DNA of 10,955 nt, taken from Ettlia oleoabundans (lineage: Eukaryota > Chlorophyta > Chlorophyceae > Chlamydomonadales). The stretch lies in assembly GCA_019693395.1 (NCBI GenBank), contig JAAMXP010000566.1, positions 1 through 10,955 of the forward strand, read 5' to 3'. This document shows, in pieces, positions 1 to 9,720 of this stretch (the first letter of the stretch is position 1; each line of letters starts with the position of its first letter). Position numbers and translations under genes: made by a program. The notes beneath the pieces were generated by a model. That model was not told the origin of the DNA and searched no databases. It was given only the letters and a program-made list of their open reading frames with translations.

Positions 1-17
1 ATGTGTATAAGAGACAG
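1..17 (+). other. Residual Tn5/Nextera mosaic-end adapter
   Basis: The first 17 bases, ATGTGTATAAGAGACAG, are identical to the last 17 of the 19-base Tn5 mosaic end used in Nextera libraries. This is read directly from the sequence and compared with the well-known adapter. It lies exactly at the window edge, as expected for untrimmed adapter at a contig end. It should not be treated as genomic, and genomic sequence probably starts near base 18. Confidence 0.93.
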
Positions 18-98
18 ATAATAAACATGGCGGGACAGGCGTGGCTGCCCAAAGCGCGCATTTCACTACCAAAACACTATCGCCCCCCGGCCTCCCCT

Positions 99-253
99 CA
101 CCGCGGCTCCGAGATGGGGAGAAGTTGCCAAAGATTGCCCCACCTTCCTTACCTCCTTCTTTCTCTCCCTCCCCAGTCAGAATTGATATGGCCCCTCCCA
201 TCCCCAGCGCTCACCGCAGCTCCGAGATGGAGAAGTTGCCGATGATTGCCCCC
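99..253. repeat. Decayed direct repeat of the last visible CBS-gene exon end
   Basis: Bases 99-143 repeat bases 211-253 with a few substitutions and a two-base insertion. The source copy is the 3' end of exon 8 of the CBS gene with its splice donor. The second copy lies about 112 bp further downstream of that gene and is frameshifted by the insertion. It also keeps a donor-like GCGGTGAGG. It therefore looks like a local tandem duplication that has since decayed and no longer codes. Confidence 0.8.
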
Positions 254-2950
254 GCCGCATTCACCACCGCCACCGCACTGATGTTGCGTTCCTCCATAAG
301 CACCATGGCGTCAAGGGCGGGGGTCTCGGGGCGCACCTGCAGGGGTTGAAACGCACAATTTGAGATATCTTGTGAACTTATATAAAATTAAATCATGATA
401 TTTTCAGGTGATTATAACAACATGTGTCGCACACAACAGGCACCACGGCATCAAGGCAAAGCTCTGGTGACTTCACCCGGAAATGAATGGGTAGAGCGGT
501 GCAAAAGCAGAAGCTCAGGCGAAAAGGCAAGTCTGACAAACACTGCAAGCCTGGACTGACAGCACTCCCAAACCACGCCACCACCGTAGCACCCAACAAC
601 ACCCACCCAACCACCCACCGAAATGACTGTGCCCCTCACAAAGCCGATATCTGTGACTGATGAGTCAGCCAGGGGCCCCATCTCCGCAATGTGCTCGTAC
701 AGATACCTGCAAGGTACAATAATCCGGGGAGCAGTACAAACAGCGAGCCAGAAAGTCAAAACCGCGGCAGGATTGCCGATGATGCACAGCATGGCATGGA
801 GGGAGGATATGGAGGGGCAAGGGAGCACAGAGCAGGATGCGGGTTACTACATGCACTTCAGGGGTGCCCTGCAGGGTCAAACCCAAGCGGACTCTGCAAA
901 CCTGTACTGGATGCACTTCAGGGGTGCCCTGCAGGTCAAATCTAAGCGGATTCTGCAAACCCAACTGGATCGTAAAGGCATGATCTCAAACAAAGACAAA
1001 CAGGCAGCGGCCTCACTTGATGACGTCTGACTGCGAGATGACGTGGGAGAGGCGGCCCGTGGTGTCAAACAGCGCCAGGCGGTGTACCACCTGCCGGCTG
1101 CGCGTACCGCCAAAGACCTGCCTGCGGGGGGGAAGAGCGGGCAAGATGGCGGTGGGTTTTGGTGGCAGGGGACGAAAGGTGGACGGACAGATTAGTGGGA
1201 GGCACCGTAAGCAACCAGTAAGCCAGCCGCTCAGATCCAAACACGGCCCTTGTGATACACCAATGTTCATCATCGCCCACGCTTTCCAGCAGCATCCCAG
1301 TCAAGCGAACCCGCCCACCCAGAAAATATCTACCCACTAGCAACAAAATACACCTTCCCAAACTCAGCAACAACAACATCCCCTCATAGCCCCCGACTTC
1401 TCACTTTGATGACTCTTTGGGGTGCAAAAATCCATCGTGGATGATTTCACGCAGGCTTGTGTTCTCGGCGGCCAGTTGAGGGTAGAACCAGCCATCGCTG
1501 CCTGCATGCACTTGTGCGCCAACACAAACAAACAGCATTTGGGGCACGGAAACACAGCAGTGTTGAAAGATGCTGCTGGAGTGCAGGCTGGGAGAGCATG
1601 GGGGAGCACTCAGTGCTGAATTGAGAGCGAGTGAGGCATGACACTCAGCTGCCCTGGCATGCGAGCGTTCCATATAAGAGGGTGGGGCCAGGCATGCTGC
1701 AGGCGGCCACAGCCTGAAATGGCACCAGGGGCAAACCATGCTCACAGATACAGCACCATTCGCACTAGACCACCGGGTACAAGCTGAAGGAGGAAAATTG
1801 GCGCCTTACCTAGGCTGCGCAGGTCCTTGATTGACTTGCCGGCAAACCGGGCGCCCTGTAAGGGTGGTGTGGTGACTGATTTATTGATCGATGCAAAGAA
1901 ACGAGAAGCTATTTGAGAAAATTGAGAGACGAGAAAAGCAGAATGGGTGTTTGCTGCATTCTCCATGTCAACAGAACTAATGTCGTGACACAGACATGTT
2001 TCCCAGCGCCGGGATGCTGTATCAACTCTGCACTCCTCGACTGTTTCCGATGCATGAACCCAGCCAACCACGCGGAACAGCAACCAGCCGCAAAGACCGC
2101 AGCAACCCCTGCACCCATCATCTACCAGCCCTTGAAATCTGCCCTGTACCACCCAGCCCACCACACGCACACCTCCACCGTACCTGCTCCTCCAGTATGC
2201 GCATGCGCTTGAGCATCTTGGCATCGGCGAGCGATTTTAGGTCAACCTCTGCTTGAGGAGGCAAGGGAGAGACAGGAAGGCGCAAAGGCACAATCGGCAC
2301 AAAAGGCAGGAGGAAAGGATCCAGCAAGCACAGGCACTGTAGGATCTTATTGATGAGTGGGGCAGGTTGGCATGAACAATAGCCTGGAAGCACTTGAAGT
2401 GGAGAAATAAAAAGCAGGGGGCTGCCCCAGTAAGTGTGGATCTGCTCAACTACAAGCAGTGCTGCTGGCAGCTACCTAGGCTGTGCAGGAGGCCTCTATA
2501 TGCTGCCAAGCAGACGCACCGTGGAGGAAGGAGGAAAGAAGGTCTCGGATGTCGATGAACCCGCAGACCTCTGGCACCTTGTCTGAGGCAGCACCTGCCG
2601 GAGCCGCGGGAGCAGCACTACCGCCCTCTGTCGAAGCATCGGCGGCGGCGCCGTTATTGCTAGAAACCACAGGTGCAGACAGGATGCGGTGTGCTGCCAG
2701 GACCTGCAGCAGGGTGTGGCAAGTTTGCAGGTAGCGCAAGCGTAAAGGGCTGCAAGAGGACAAAGGCCAGAAGGAAGCCTCCACCCTCGCTCAGCCTACC
2801 GCTGCCGCCATGCCGCTGCTGTAACCCCACCCGCAGCGTCTGGTCTACAGATGCGTTGTCTTTGATGGTCACGACATGCTGCGGGTGCAGCAGGGCGGCT
2901 AGCTTGGTCTTGCTAAGCAGAGCGCGGACATCCTGCGTATCCACGTTCAT
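211..2950 (-). CDS. SNF4/AMPK-gamma-like multi-CBS domain protein, 8 exons, 3' end uncertain
   Basis: Exons (minus strand, 5' to 3') are 2950-2831, 2703-2520, 2248-2184, 1855-1810, 1501-1405, 1121-1017, 706-619 and 336-215. All have GT-AG borders and the phases join without a break, giving about 275 residues. The start is the first ATG after an in-frame TGA. CBS motif 1 (about residues 20-97) has HVVTIKDNASVDQTLR, LAAHRILSAPVV and VCGFIDIRDLL, with an Ala/Ser-rich loop inside it. Motif 2 (about 150-212) has HRLALFDTTGRLSHVISQ followed by SDVIKYL. Motif 3 (about 221-275) has VISVRPETPALDAMVLM and GAIIGNFSISELR. CBS pairs (Bateman modules) in this family bind adenine nucleotides and serve as energy sensors, often in SnRK1/AMPK complexes. 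The exact partner here is unknown. Four motifs are usual, so a fourth may lie beyond the contig end. Alternatively, reading on from exon 8 meets TGA at 213-211 and the protein ends there. The gene is divergent from ATE1. Confidence 0.9.
851..968. repeat. Tandem duplication of about 60 bp in CBS-gene intron 6
   Basis: Unit 1 spans 851-910 and unit 2 spans 911-968. Both begin ATGCACTTCAGGGGTGCCCT and continue with closely similar sequence, differing by a handful of substitutions and two single-base deletions in unit 2. The repeat lies wholly inside the intron between the exons at 1121-1017 and 706-619, so it does not alter the protein. Confidence 0.9.
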
Positions 2951-3496
2951 GTTCCGGTTTCTAGGCAGCCGTCAAGGCCGATACTTTCGAATGTGCGCTG
3001 CACTCCCTCCGGATGGCCTGGCTGGCGCTATAGAAGCTGCAGTTTACAGGGTGGTTTGCCCTGCACCTGGCTCTGCACTCTTAAGGTTTTTGGCGGACTG
3101 AACAAACCTTGTCAGTGCATGCGATCATGCCGAAGCCACCCGGGACCCCACACGATGGGTTCGAGAGCACTGCCACGTTGATGACACCGTCACGTTTTGC
3201 CGAACCGAGCGAGCTTTCACGCATTCCTCGCAATAGAAACCATTACGTAGGCTTTGGGTAGCATACTAGCATTGAAGACACTGCCAGATCGCCCGATCCA
3301 TTGGGTCGGTTCTTCTCGGGCGGGCCCTTCACCTGAAACGTGCTGCGAGTGCTTACTACAAGCTGCCTACAATCAAACGAGCCAGCGAGACTGTCGAAGA
3401 AACCAAAGCCTGACGAACAGTGCGGCTACCGCCTGCCACCTGCCGCTCAGCCCCTTGGGTTCGCTCTCCAGTGCCGGTTGAGCAACCCTGCCCGAC
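2951..3496. promoter_or_regulatory. Divergent intergenic region, presumed bidirectional promoter
   Basis: This 546-bp stretch separates the start codons of the CBS gene (leftward) and ATE1 (rightward), so it must hold both 5' UTRs and both promoters. I see no convincing TATA box. An ATTGG (CCAAT on the minus strand) near 3299 and a TATA-like CTATAG near 3030 are too weak to call. Short open frames here have no recognisable domains. In-frame stops just upstream of both chosen ATGs (TGA at 3479-3481 for ATE1) support the two starts. Confidence 0.6.
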
Positions 3497-6400
3497 ATGG
3501 CGGGTGCGGGCAGCCCGGGGCTGTCGCTGATGACAGACTATGGCGAGCATGGCAGCAGCTGTGGCTATTGCGGCAGCAAGGGGCCCACCAGCATTAGCCA
3601 CGGCATGATGGCCGAGTCACTCAGTGTGGAGTGCTACCAAGAACTCCTGGACAGGTGGGTGGCCACACGTAGATACAAACGTGTATTAACTATGAGATGT
3701 GAATGTCTAAGGGTGGGGTCAAGCGCAGCACATCTGGCTTGGAGTTCCTCAACCTTTGCCGCGCGACCATTTCCGACATGCGCTCTTCCCTGTCCACAGC
3801 AGTCCGCCTTACTCCAATGTGCACCCTCTCACACCTGCCCATACCGTTCCTTCCTTTGCTGTTCAGCAGGGGATGGCGACGCAGCGGGTGCTGGGTCTAC
3901 TGCCCGCTGCACGATCGCAGCTGCTGCCAGTTGCTGACGATCCGGCTGGACGTCACCCGTTTTGCACCCAACAAGGAGCAGGTGGGAAGTTGCACCCAAG
4001 AAAGAGCAGTTGTCTGCATAACACTCTTACACACATTCACAATCACCATCGCATTGCTCATATCGACCCATGCGCCTACATCGTGTGCCTGCCGCATCCT
4101 GCCAACTGGCGTGCCCATGCCGTTCACTCCGCTAATGCCGGCTGGCCTGCCCATACCATTTCGCCTTGCTAATTCAGCGTTTAAAGCGCGTTTGAGGGTC
4201 AACTCCCCTGCCGCTAACTGGTGCAGCGCCGAGTGCAGCGCAAATGGCAGGCTTACCTAGAAGGCGCTCCTATGCGGGCCGATCAGGCTACAGTGGCAGG
4301 CCACCATCAGCAGGAGCAGCAGAACCTTGATAGCAGCAGCAGGCAGCATGGGCAGGAACAGGGTCACCCTCCGGCGAGCTCCAGCGGGCAGCAGCCTCGT
4401 GGCGGTGAGGCCCCCGCGGGCGGCAGCCCCAAGCGCCCGCACGATGAAATGGCTGACGCTCTTCAGTGGGGGCATCCGGAGCATTGGCAGCCTGGTAGCT
4501 TGGGCAATGCGGCGGCGGTAGCTACCTCTGCAGCAGTTGAGGAGGGTGGCGGCAAGCGCCACCGCCAGCTAAGCACCAGCCAATTTCAGTGCCAGCTGGA
4601 CAGCCAGTCCAGCACCCAACTCACCAGCACCCATGAAGAGGAGGTGGGGCTAGATGCAAGGCTGCCACGAGGAGGCTCCCCCACTGCACAGCTAAGGGAC
4701 CAGCTGCGGCAGGCGCTGGGCAACAGCTTGTTGGGTGCTCCCACAGAACATCAAAATGGGCTTGACCAAGCAGAGGCGGCACTGCTTGGAGCCAACTTGT
4801 CGGGTTCTGCCACCCATTCAGGCAGCTTTAGTCAGCATCAGGGGCAGGGGCAGCAGCCGGAAGGACGCCAGACAATAGAGACGGGGCAACAGCAGCAGGG
4901 ACAACGTCTTGAGCAAGTGAGCAAACAGCAGCAGGGGCAAGCTCCGCCGCCAGCAGCAGCTGCGGGAGCGGCAGCATCCACAAACGAGGCTGGGCTGACC
5001 TGCTTGCTTGCAAAGGCTTTGCAGCAGGCACTAGCTGCTGGGCTGCTGCCTGTTGCGCCATATCCTGCTCCCAAAGTGCAGCAGCCCACGGTGAAACAGC
5101 GCAAGCTGTTGGCCCCACAAGTCACTTTCACCACTGCATGGCCTCTGGCAGTTGCAGCAGTAGCCTCAAAATTCCAGCAGGCAGCTGCTGGCGGCGGTAA
5201 TAACGCCAGCAGGCTAAGCGCAGAGATGGTGGCAGAACTGCTGCTGCAGCGCATGCCTGCTGAGCTGGCAGCTGGTGCTGAGGTGGCCAAAGGACATATA
5301 AACTTTGCTGCACCGGCGGCAGCAGCGGAGCAACATGCAGCAGCAACAATGGCGGTGTCTACTGCAGCTTCTACGCATTCCCTAAACCAGCGTACCAGCG
5401 GCAGCAGCAGCAGGCAGCATACTTCTCAGCCTTCCCATGCTGCTAACACAGCCACACCTACCGCTGGAAGTGCGGCAGCTGCACGTGCAGACGCAGCTGC
5501 AACAGCGGTGCCACGTGGCGTGCCACGCCACTTTGAGCTGCGCACCCTGCCCAGCAGTGAGCCCTCCTTGACTCAAGTGGAGTTCCAGCTGTTTAAGAAG
5601 TACCAGGTGGGTGTTCTACAGTAGAGCGGGCAAATTTCCCGCTCTCCACACCTGTTTGCTTCGTCCATTGTTTAGGAGGTACGAGGTGCATGTCGCGGAG
5701 GTTGGCGGATCACTCAAGCGGGGCGCTCGCTTGGGCGGCTGCATGGAGCACGGGATGGGTGTGGTGGATTGCAGCTTGGGGGTTTAGCCTGCTTCCATCG
5801 CCAGATGCAGAACACCACCACTTTGCAAGCAAGTGGTTAAAAAGAGTACAAGCCCCAGCCTCCCATGCTCGGCTACACCTGTAGGTGGTGCACTGCTGGG
5901 CTGCGGGTTGGGGTACATAGTACATACTGCTGACCCCAGCTCCTCCCCTTTTTGCATACCCCTGTAGGTGATCCATCACGGCGACAAGCCCAGCGAGGTG
6001 ACCCCCCGATCCTTCCGTCGCTTCCTGGTGGAGTCCCCGCTGCGCCCAGCTGGTCCCGATCAGTACCCACCAGGTAGGTGGATGGCTTCTGCTTCGATAC
6101 GAGTTGTAAGACAGTCACCAATGTAGTACGAACTTATGTTGGATCACAAGCGGTAAACTTACTCCTCGTAAACTCATGCGCAGTTAACTTTAGTGAGTGA
6201 GCACCAGCTCGTTGTGCAGTATTCAGGGGTGCAGCTGTGCCACCGCCATTCATGCCGCTGGGAGATCCTGTGAGCGTCAGTTCAAGGGGTGGCACTTTTG
6301 TGAACCCATGTGGTCTTCAGGCTTTTTGAGTTGCATTACTGCAGTACTCCGTGTATGTTACTGCGGCATCCTACGCACATGCTGCACTGGCATCGCTGCA

Positions 6401-8737
6401 TCCACATGCCGGCGTCTGTTTCTGCACAACCTGTGTGCCCACCCTGCCCTTGCAACCTATGCTGCAGGCGGCTGCCCACCCACGGGCTTTGGCTCCTTCC
6501 ACCAGCAGTACTGGCTGGACGGTGAGTTGCTGGCCGCCCGCTGGGAGGCTCATTAGTGTTGGCTGCATGTTTCCAATGCGCCAGCACCACCAACGGACTG
6601 TTTTCTGAGTTTCATCCTCCGCGTGCTGCCTTTCCTTTCCTGCCCTTCCATGCATGATCGATTGGCATGTTGACTGCTTACCCGCCTGCCCGCCTCTGCC
6701 TCCTGTTTATCCAGGCCGGCTGGTGGCGGTGGGAGTAGTGGATGTACTGCCACGCTGCCTCTCGTCGAAGTATCTCTTCTGGGACCCGGGTAGGTTTCGC
6801 ACATCTGCACAGACTGTCATTGTGTTTTTGCTCTGTGCACTTCTCCTCGTGCCCAAATGTTGACACATATCATCTCATTCAAGTTTTACCAACAATGGCC
6901 CCGCTGCAGACCTGGCCCCTTTGTCCCTGGGCAAGCTGACGTCGCTCAAGGAGATAGAGTGGGTGCGGGATCACCAGGCCAGCTGCCCAAACCTGCGGTA
7001 CTACTACCTGGGCTTTTACATACACAATTGCCATCGCATGCGGTACAAGGTGAGGGTGACTGCGGTACAAGATGCATGTCGTGCCAGAGTTGCATGAGTG
7101 CAGCCAGGCGGTACAGTTTGCTGCATTGTGGCTGGCAGCTGTCTTCGCTTGCCTTGAGTAAAAGGGTTGGATGGATGTGGATGGCGCCCCTTCGGCAAGT
7201 GCAGGCTGTCCGCATTCTTCACTGTTTGCTGCTCATGTGCGACTTGAAATGGTCAGATGCCATACCTCTTCGCGCTGGTGCTTGTCTTTCCGGCTTGCAG
7301 GGGGACTTTGCGCCCAGCGACCTGCTCTGCCCCCAAAACAAATGTTGGGTGCCGCTAGCACGGGTGCAGGCAGCTCTGGACCAGGTGAGAACCCTTCCCA
7401 CCCCTCTGACATTCACCCCCCACCCATCCCCAACCCCAAACAGCCCCTAGTCCCATCCCCGCCCTTGCTGGCTGCTTTGCCTTCCTCGGTCACAAGGGCT
7501 GTGAAAGTTGCTAAGGCAGAGGTGCCTCAAGCATTTGGGATGCTGGTGGCAGGCTGGGCACATCTTTCTGGCTTATGGGGGCTGCCCGGCCATTCGAACC
7601 AGTTCTTTGAAATTATCGCGGCAGTGCATTACTGTGTATTGGGCGGCAATGCCCAAGTACTCGCTCTTCCTGCTGCGAGCACACTTGGGCATTCATATGC
7701 ATTCGTGCTGCACTGGTGCGTGCTCCGCAGCCTGGCATGGTGGCCATCTCTGAGCTGCCTGGTGCCCTGGAGGGCCTGGGGGACGATCACGGCGTGGACC
7801 CAGCCACCAACAGGCCCGCCCACCCACCACGTGAGGTGCGCACACTGACTGTACTGCACTGAGCTGACTGATTGACTGTTACACCCCTGTACTTGAGCAA
7901 ACATCCAGACGAATGAAAGCTGCAGTTGAAAGTGCCGTAGCTGTTTTCCTCTGTCTGAAAGCTGCTGGAATTGATGATGGGCTGGTATTTCACTTAGGTT
8001 GATTTTATGATGTTTGACAGGGGCACTGGGCTGGGGGATGGCCTGTTCTTTGCCAACCCCTCGCCCTCAGCCCTGACAAATATGTTCATTGAACATGCGT
8101 GTTTTGTTGCAGCCCACTGAAGCGGAACTGGGCAGCTTCAAGTTTGTGCTGAAATTGCCTGGAGCCGAGGGTGGGGCACCCCAGGCACGAGTTGTCCCCT
8201 TGAGGTGGGTGCTGCGCCGTGGATTCCCAGGTACCGTAGATGACCGTATAAAAGACCCCCCCCCAATCAACAGACCCCTTCGCTGTTTTGGGGCCCACCC
8301 GACTGGACTCTGCGCATGTTGGGCAGAACAAAAGACCCCCTGCTGGTGGAGCAGCCGTGGGACAGCCCTGGACTGCCTGATTTTTGGGCCTTTGATTTTT
8401 GGACAAGAAAGGGGTCGTTTCTACGGTCATCTACGGTATTGGACAATTTCAGTGCAACAGGCTGCAGGGCAGTGAGGCTTGCATGGAGACACAAGTGTTG
8501 CTCACATCCGCCGCATAAAACGCATGCAGCAGCAGCAGCCTTCTTTCCCGGTAACACACGCCTTGTGCCTCCGCCTGCTGCTTGACCTGCCAGGCGTCTG
8601 TCTTGACTGGCCCCCCACGCAGGCTGCTGCGCCAGCTAGGCATGCTGGGCGACCACGCTGCGCAGCGCCAGCTCAAGAGGTGGTGGAACAGGGCGGGGCC
8701 CGCAGCAGCCGCAATGACAGCGTTTGCTGTTGACTGA
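3497..8737 (+). CDS. ATE1: Arginyl-tRNA--protein transferase (arginyltransferase), 11 exons
   Basis: The enzyme transfers Arg from Arg-tRNA to N-terminal Asp, Glu or oxidised Cys, marking proteins for the Arg/N-degron pathway. Exons are 3497-3654, 3870-3981, 4227-5606, 5968-6073, 6468-6521, 6715-6789, 6910-7049, 7301-7384, 7731-7835, 8113-8204 and 8623-8737. The phases join to give 806 residues, against about 500-630 in yeast, human and Arabidopsis. The N-domain has CGYCGSKGPTSISHGM (Cys22, Cys25), GWRRSG (54-59) and CCQLLTIRLDV (Cys71, Cys72). In yeast and mouse the equivalent cysteines hold an Fe-S cluster. The catalytic GNAT-like domain starts near residue 526 and has GSFHQQYWLDG, LVAVGVVDVLP, CLSSKYLFWDPD, LSLGKLTSLKEIEW and YYLGFYIHNCHRMRYKG. 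Residues about 106-520 are a low-complexity insert. The start follows an in-frame TGA at 3479. Exons 1-8 are secure by motif. Exons 9-11 rest on splice signals and phase and are less certain. The stop is TGA 8735-8737. Confidence 0.95.
4272..5525 (+). other. Gln/Ala/Gly/Ser-rich low-complexity insert in ATE1 exon 3
   Basis: This is the part of exon 3 between the end of the conserved N-domain (RRVQRKWQAYLEG, residues 91-103) and the start of the catalytic domain (RHFELRT, from residue 524). It encodes roughly 415 residues dominated by Gln, Ala, Gly, Ser and His, with CAG/GCA-rich codons and short QQQGQ-type runs. No stop interrupts it over the whole 1380-bp exon, which supports real coding. 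No folded domain is recognisable, so it is probably disordered. A short basic cluster (GGGKRHRQ) is visible but proves nothing about localisation. A retained in-frame intron within it cannot be excluded. Confidence 0.75.
8234..8436. mobile_element. MITE-like element in ATE1 intron 10
   Basis: The 203-bp segment is bounded by terminal inverted repeats. The left end reads CCGTAGATGACCGTA and continues to about 8259. The right end, read on the minus strand from 8436, starts with the same 15 bases and matches at about 24 of 26 positions. It is flanked by TA on both sides (8232-8233 and 8437-8438), as expected for a TA target-site duplication. It has no coding capacity. The interior is rich in GACCCC-type runs, including nine consecutive C at 8256-8264. 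Size, inverted ends and flanking TA fit a non-autonomous DNA transposon, perhaps mobilised by a Tc1/mariner-type transposase. The superfamily is an inference. It lies inside the intron, clear of the splice sites used. Confidence 0.78.
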
Positions 8738-8782
8738 TTCCAAATAGCAGCCGCAATGACAGCGTTTGCTGTTGACTGATTC
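8704..8782. repeat. Exact 37-bp duplication spanning the ATE1 stop codon
   Basis: Bases 8704-8740 and 8746-8782 are identical over 37 bp, with a unit spacing of 42 bp. The first copy encodes the last residues of ATE1 (ending AMTAFAVD) and the TGA stop. The second copy follows immediately and lies in the 3' UTR. The perfect identity suggests a recent duplication. It does not lengthen the protein because the first stop is kept. Confidence 0.93.
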
Positions 8783-8907
8783 AAAAGACAAGTGCAATGC
8801 ACAGCAGTCATTCGTCTACCACTAATTCGTTGCCTATGCTGCCTTATACTTTCTTGACTTCTCCTGTATATGTTTGGCAGAGGTTCAATAGATGTTTGTT
8901 TGCTTTA

Positions 8908-8924
8908 ATGCAAAATTTTTGCAT
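8908..8924. repeat. Perfect 17-bp palindrome
   Basis: ATGCAAAATTTTTGCAT has two perfectly complementary 8-base arms around one central base. It lies about 170 bp downstream of the ATE1 stop, in AT-rich sequence, and could form a small hairpin in the 3' UTR or be chance. No function is assigned. Confidence 0.6.
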
Positions 8925-9550
8925 GTGATATTCATTCAGTGGAAAGTGTGGCATGCAACTGGTAGCCGCATGAAAGAAGAAGGACAGATGCAGGTAGTAG
9001 GGGCTACAGGGACAAAGAGAATCGAGGAAAAAAACCTGGCAAAGGCAGAGTGGCACAATGAAAGTTCCGGGCATGTTAGTTTCGTGTTGGGTGCTGTAGT
9101 GCAGAAGGCAGGCTTAGCGTTGGGAAGCTGAATGGGTAGCTGGTAAGGTTCAAGTCCATCAGCAGTATTTGAAAGGACAGCCTACATGCGAACTGATGAT
9201 AGGAGGGTAAAAAACAAAGGGCTGCTGATGGTGGATTGTTTTTCGCTGCAGTATGAGAACGGCGGAAATAGAACGGGAACGATGTGCAGTGCAACATGAA
9301 AGCAACGTTGGAATGAAAGCCGGACAGCAGTAACCGATCATGTAGGCAAGCAAGAAGCTGCGTTTATATTTTGCTTTCCTGCCTTTCTACAGTTGACTCC
9401 ACTAATAGTCCGCCTGGATAGCAGTCTGCTCGAGCGAAAAGGGGTCACCAGCCTGCTGCAGCCATACAGTCTAGCCAAGTTGACTCCAAACCCAACTGGA
9501 CGCCGTGCCCTGTCAGCAGCAGAGGCTGTTGGGCCGCCAACAATGCAGGC

Positions 9551-9720
9551 TAGCCGTAGCTGACCCTCACAGCCTGCAGCAGTACAGTGTGTGGCTGTAG
9601 CTGACTACACTGCCGCCTCTAGACGGCCGGCCATTTTGCCAGCAGCAGGCTGGCACAGCCTGCAGCAGCACAATCTCGACTAGCAACCGCTAGTAGCCGT
9701 AGCTGACCCTCACAGCCTGC
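9551..9720. repeat. Exact 27-bp direct repeat downstream of the amidohydrolase gene
   Basis: The 27-base word beginning TAGCCGTAGCTGACCCTCAC and ending AGCCTGC occurs at 9551-9577 and again, unchanged, at 9694-9720. The offset is 143 bp. Shorter related words (CAGCCTGCAGCAG, GTAGCTGAC) lie between and around the copies. The second copy ends 37 bp before the stop codon of the minus-strand amidohydrolase gene, so both copies are probably in its 3' UTR. Confidence 0.88.

Noticed and set aside
3150..3175. GGGTTCGAG resembling a tRNA T-loop
   Set aside because: The flanking bases do not pair as a T stem and no acceptor stem or anticodon arm fits upstream.
3254..3481. Short plus-strand open frame upstream of ATE1
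   Set aside because: It has no domain, ends at the in-frame TGA before the ATE1 start region, and lies in the shared promoter and 5' UTR region.
4838..5290. 150-codon open frame on the minus strand within ATE1 exon 3
   Set aside because: It is the reverse of a GC-rich, CAG/GCA-rich coding exon, which naturally lacks stops on the other strand. Its Ala/Cys/Pro-rich product has no domain.
7171..7848. 225-codon plus-strand open frame
   Set aside because: It crosses ATE1 exons 8 and 9 and two introns in a frame different from the conserved ATE1 motifs, and carries no domain of its own.
7968..8080. TGATGAT and CTGA resembling a C/D box snoRNA in ATE1 intron 9
   Set aside because: There is no convincing terminal stem, the spacing is rather long, and CTGA is very common in this intron.
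8256..8264. Run of nine C bases
   Set aside because: It is a homopolymer inside the MITE-like element, possibly of uncertain length from sequencing, with no separate meaning.
8892..9131. 79-codon plus-strand open frame between the convergent genes
   Set aside because: There is no domain, no supporting splice or codon pattern, and it lies in the expected 3' UTR region.
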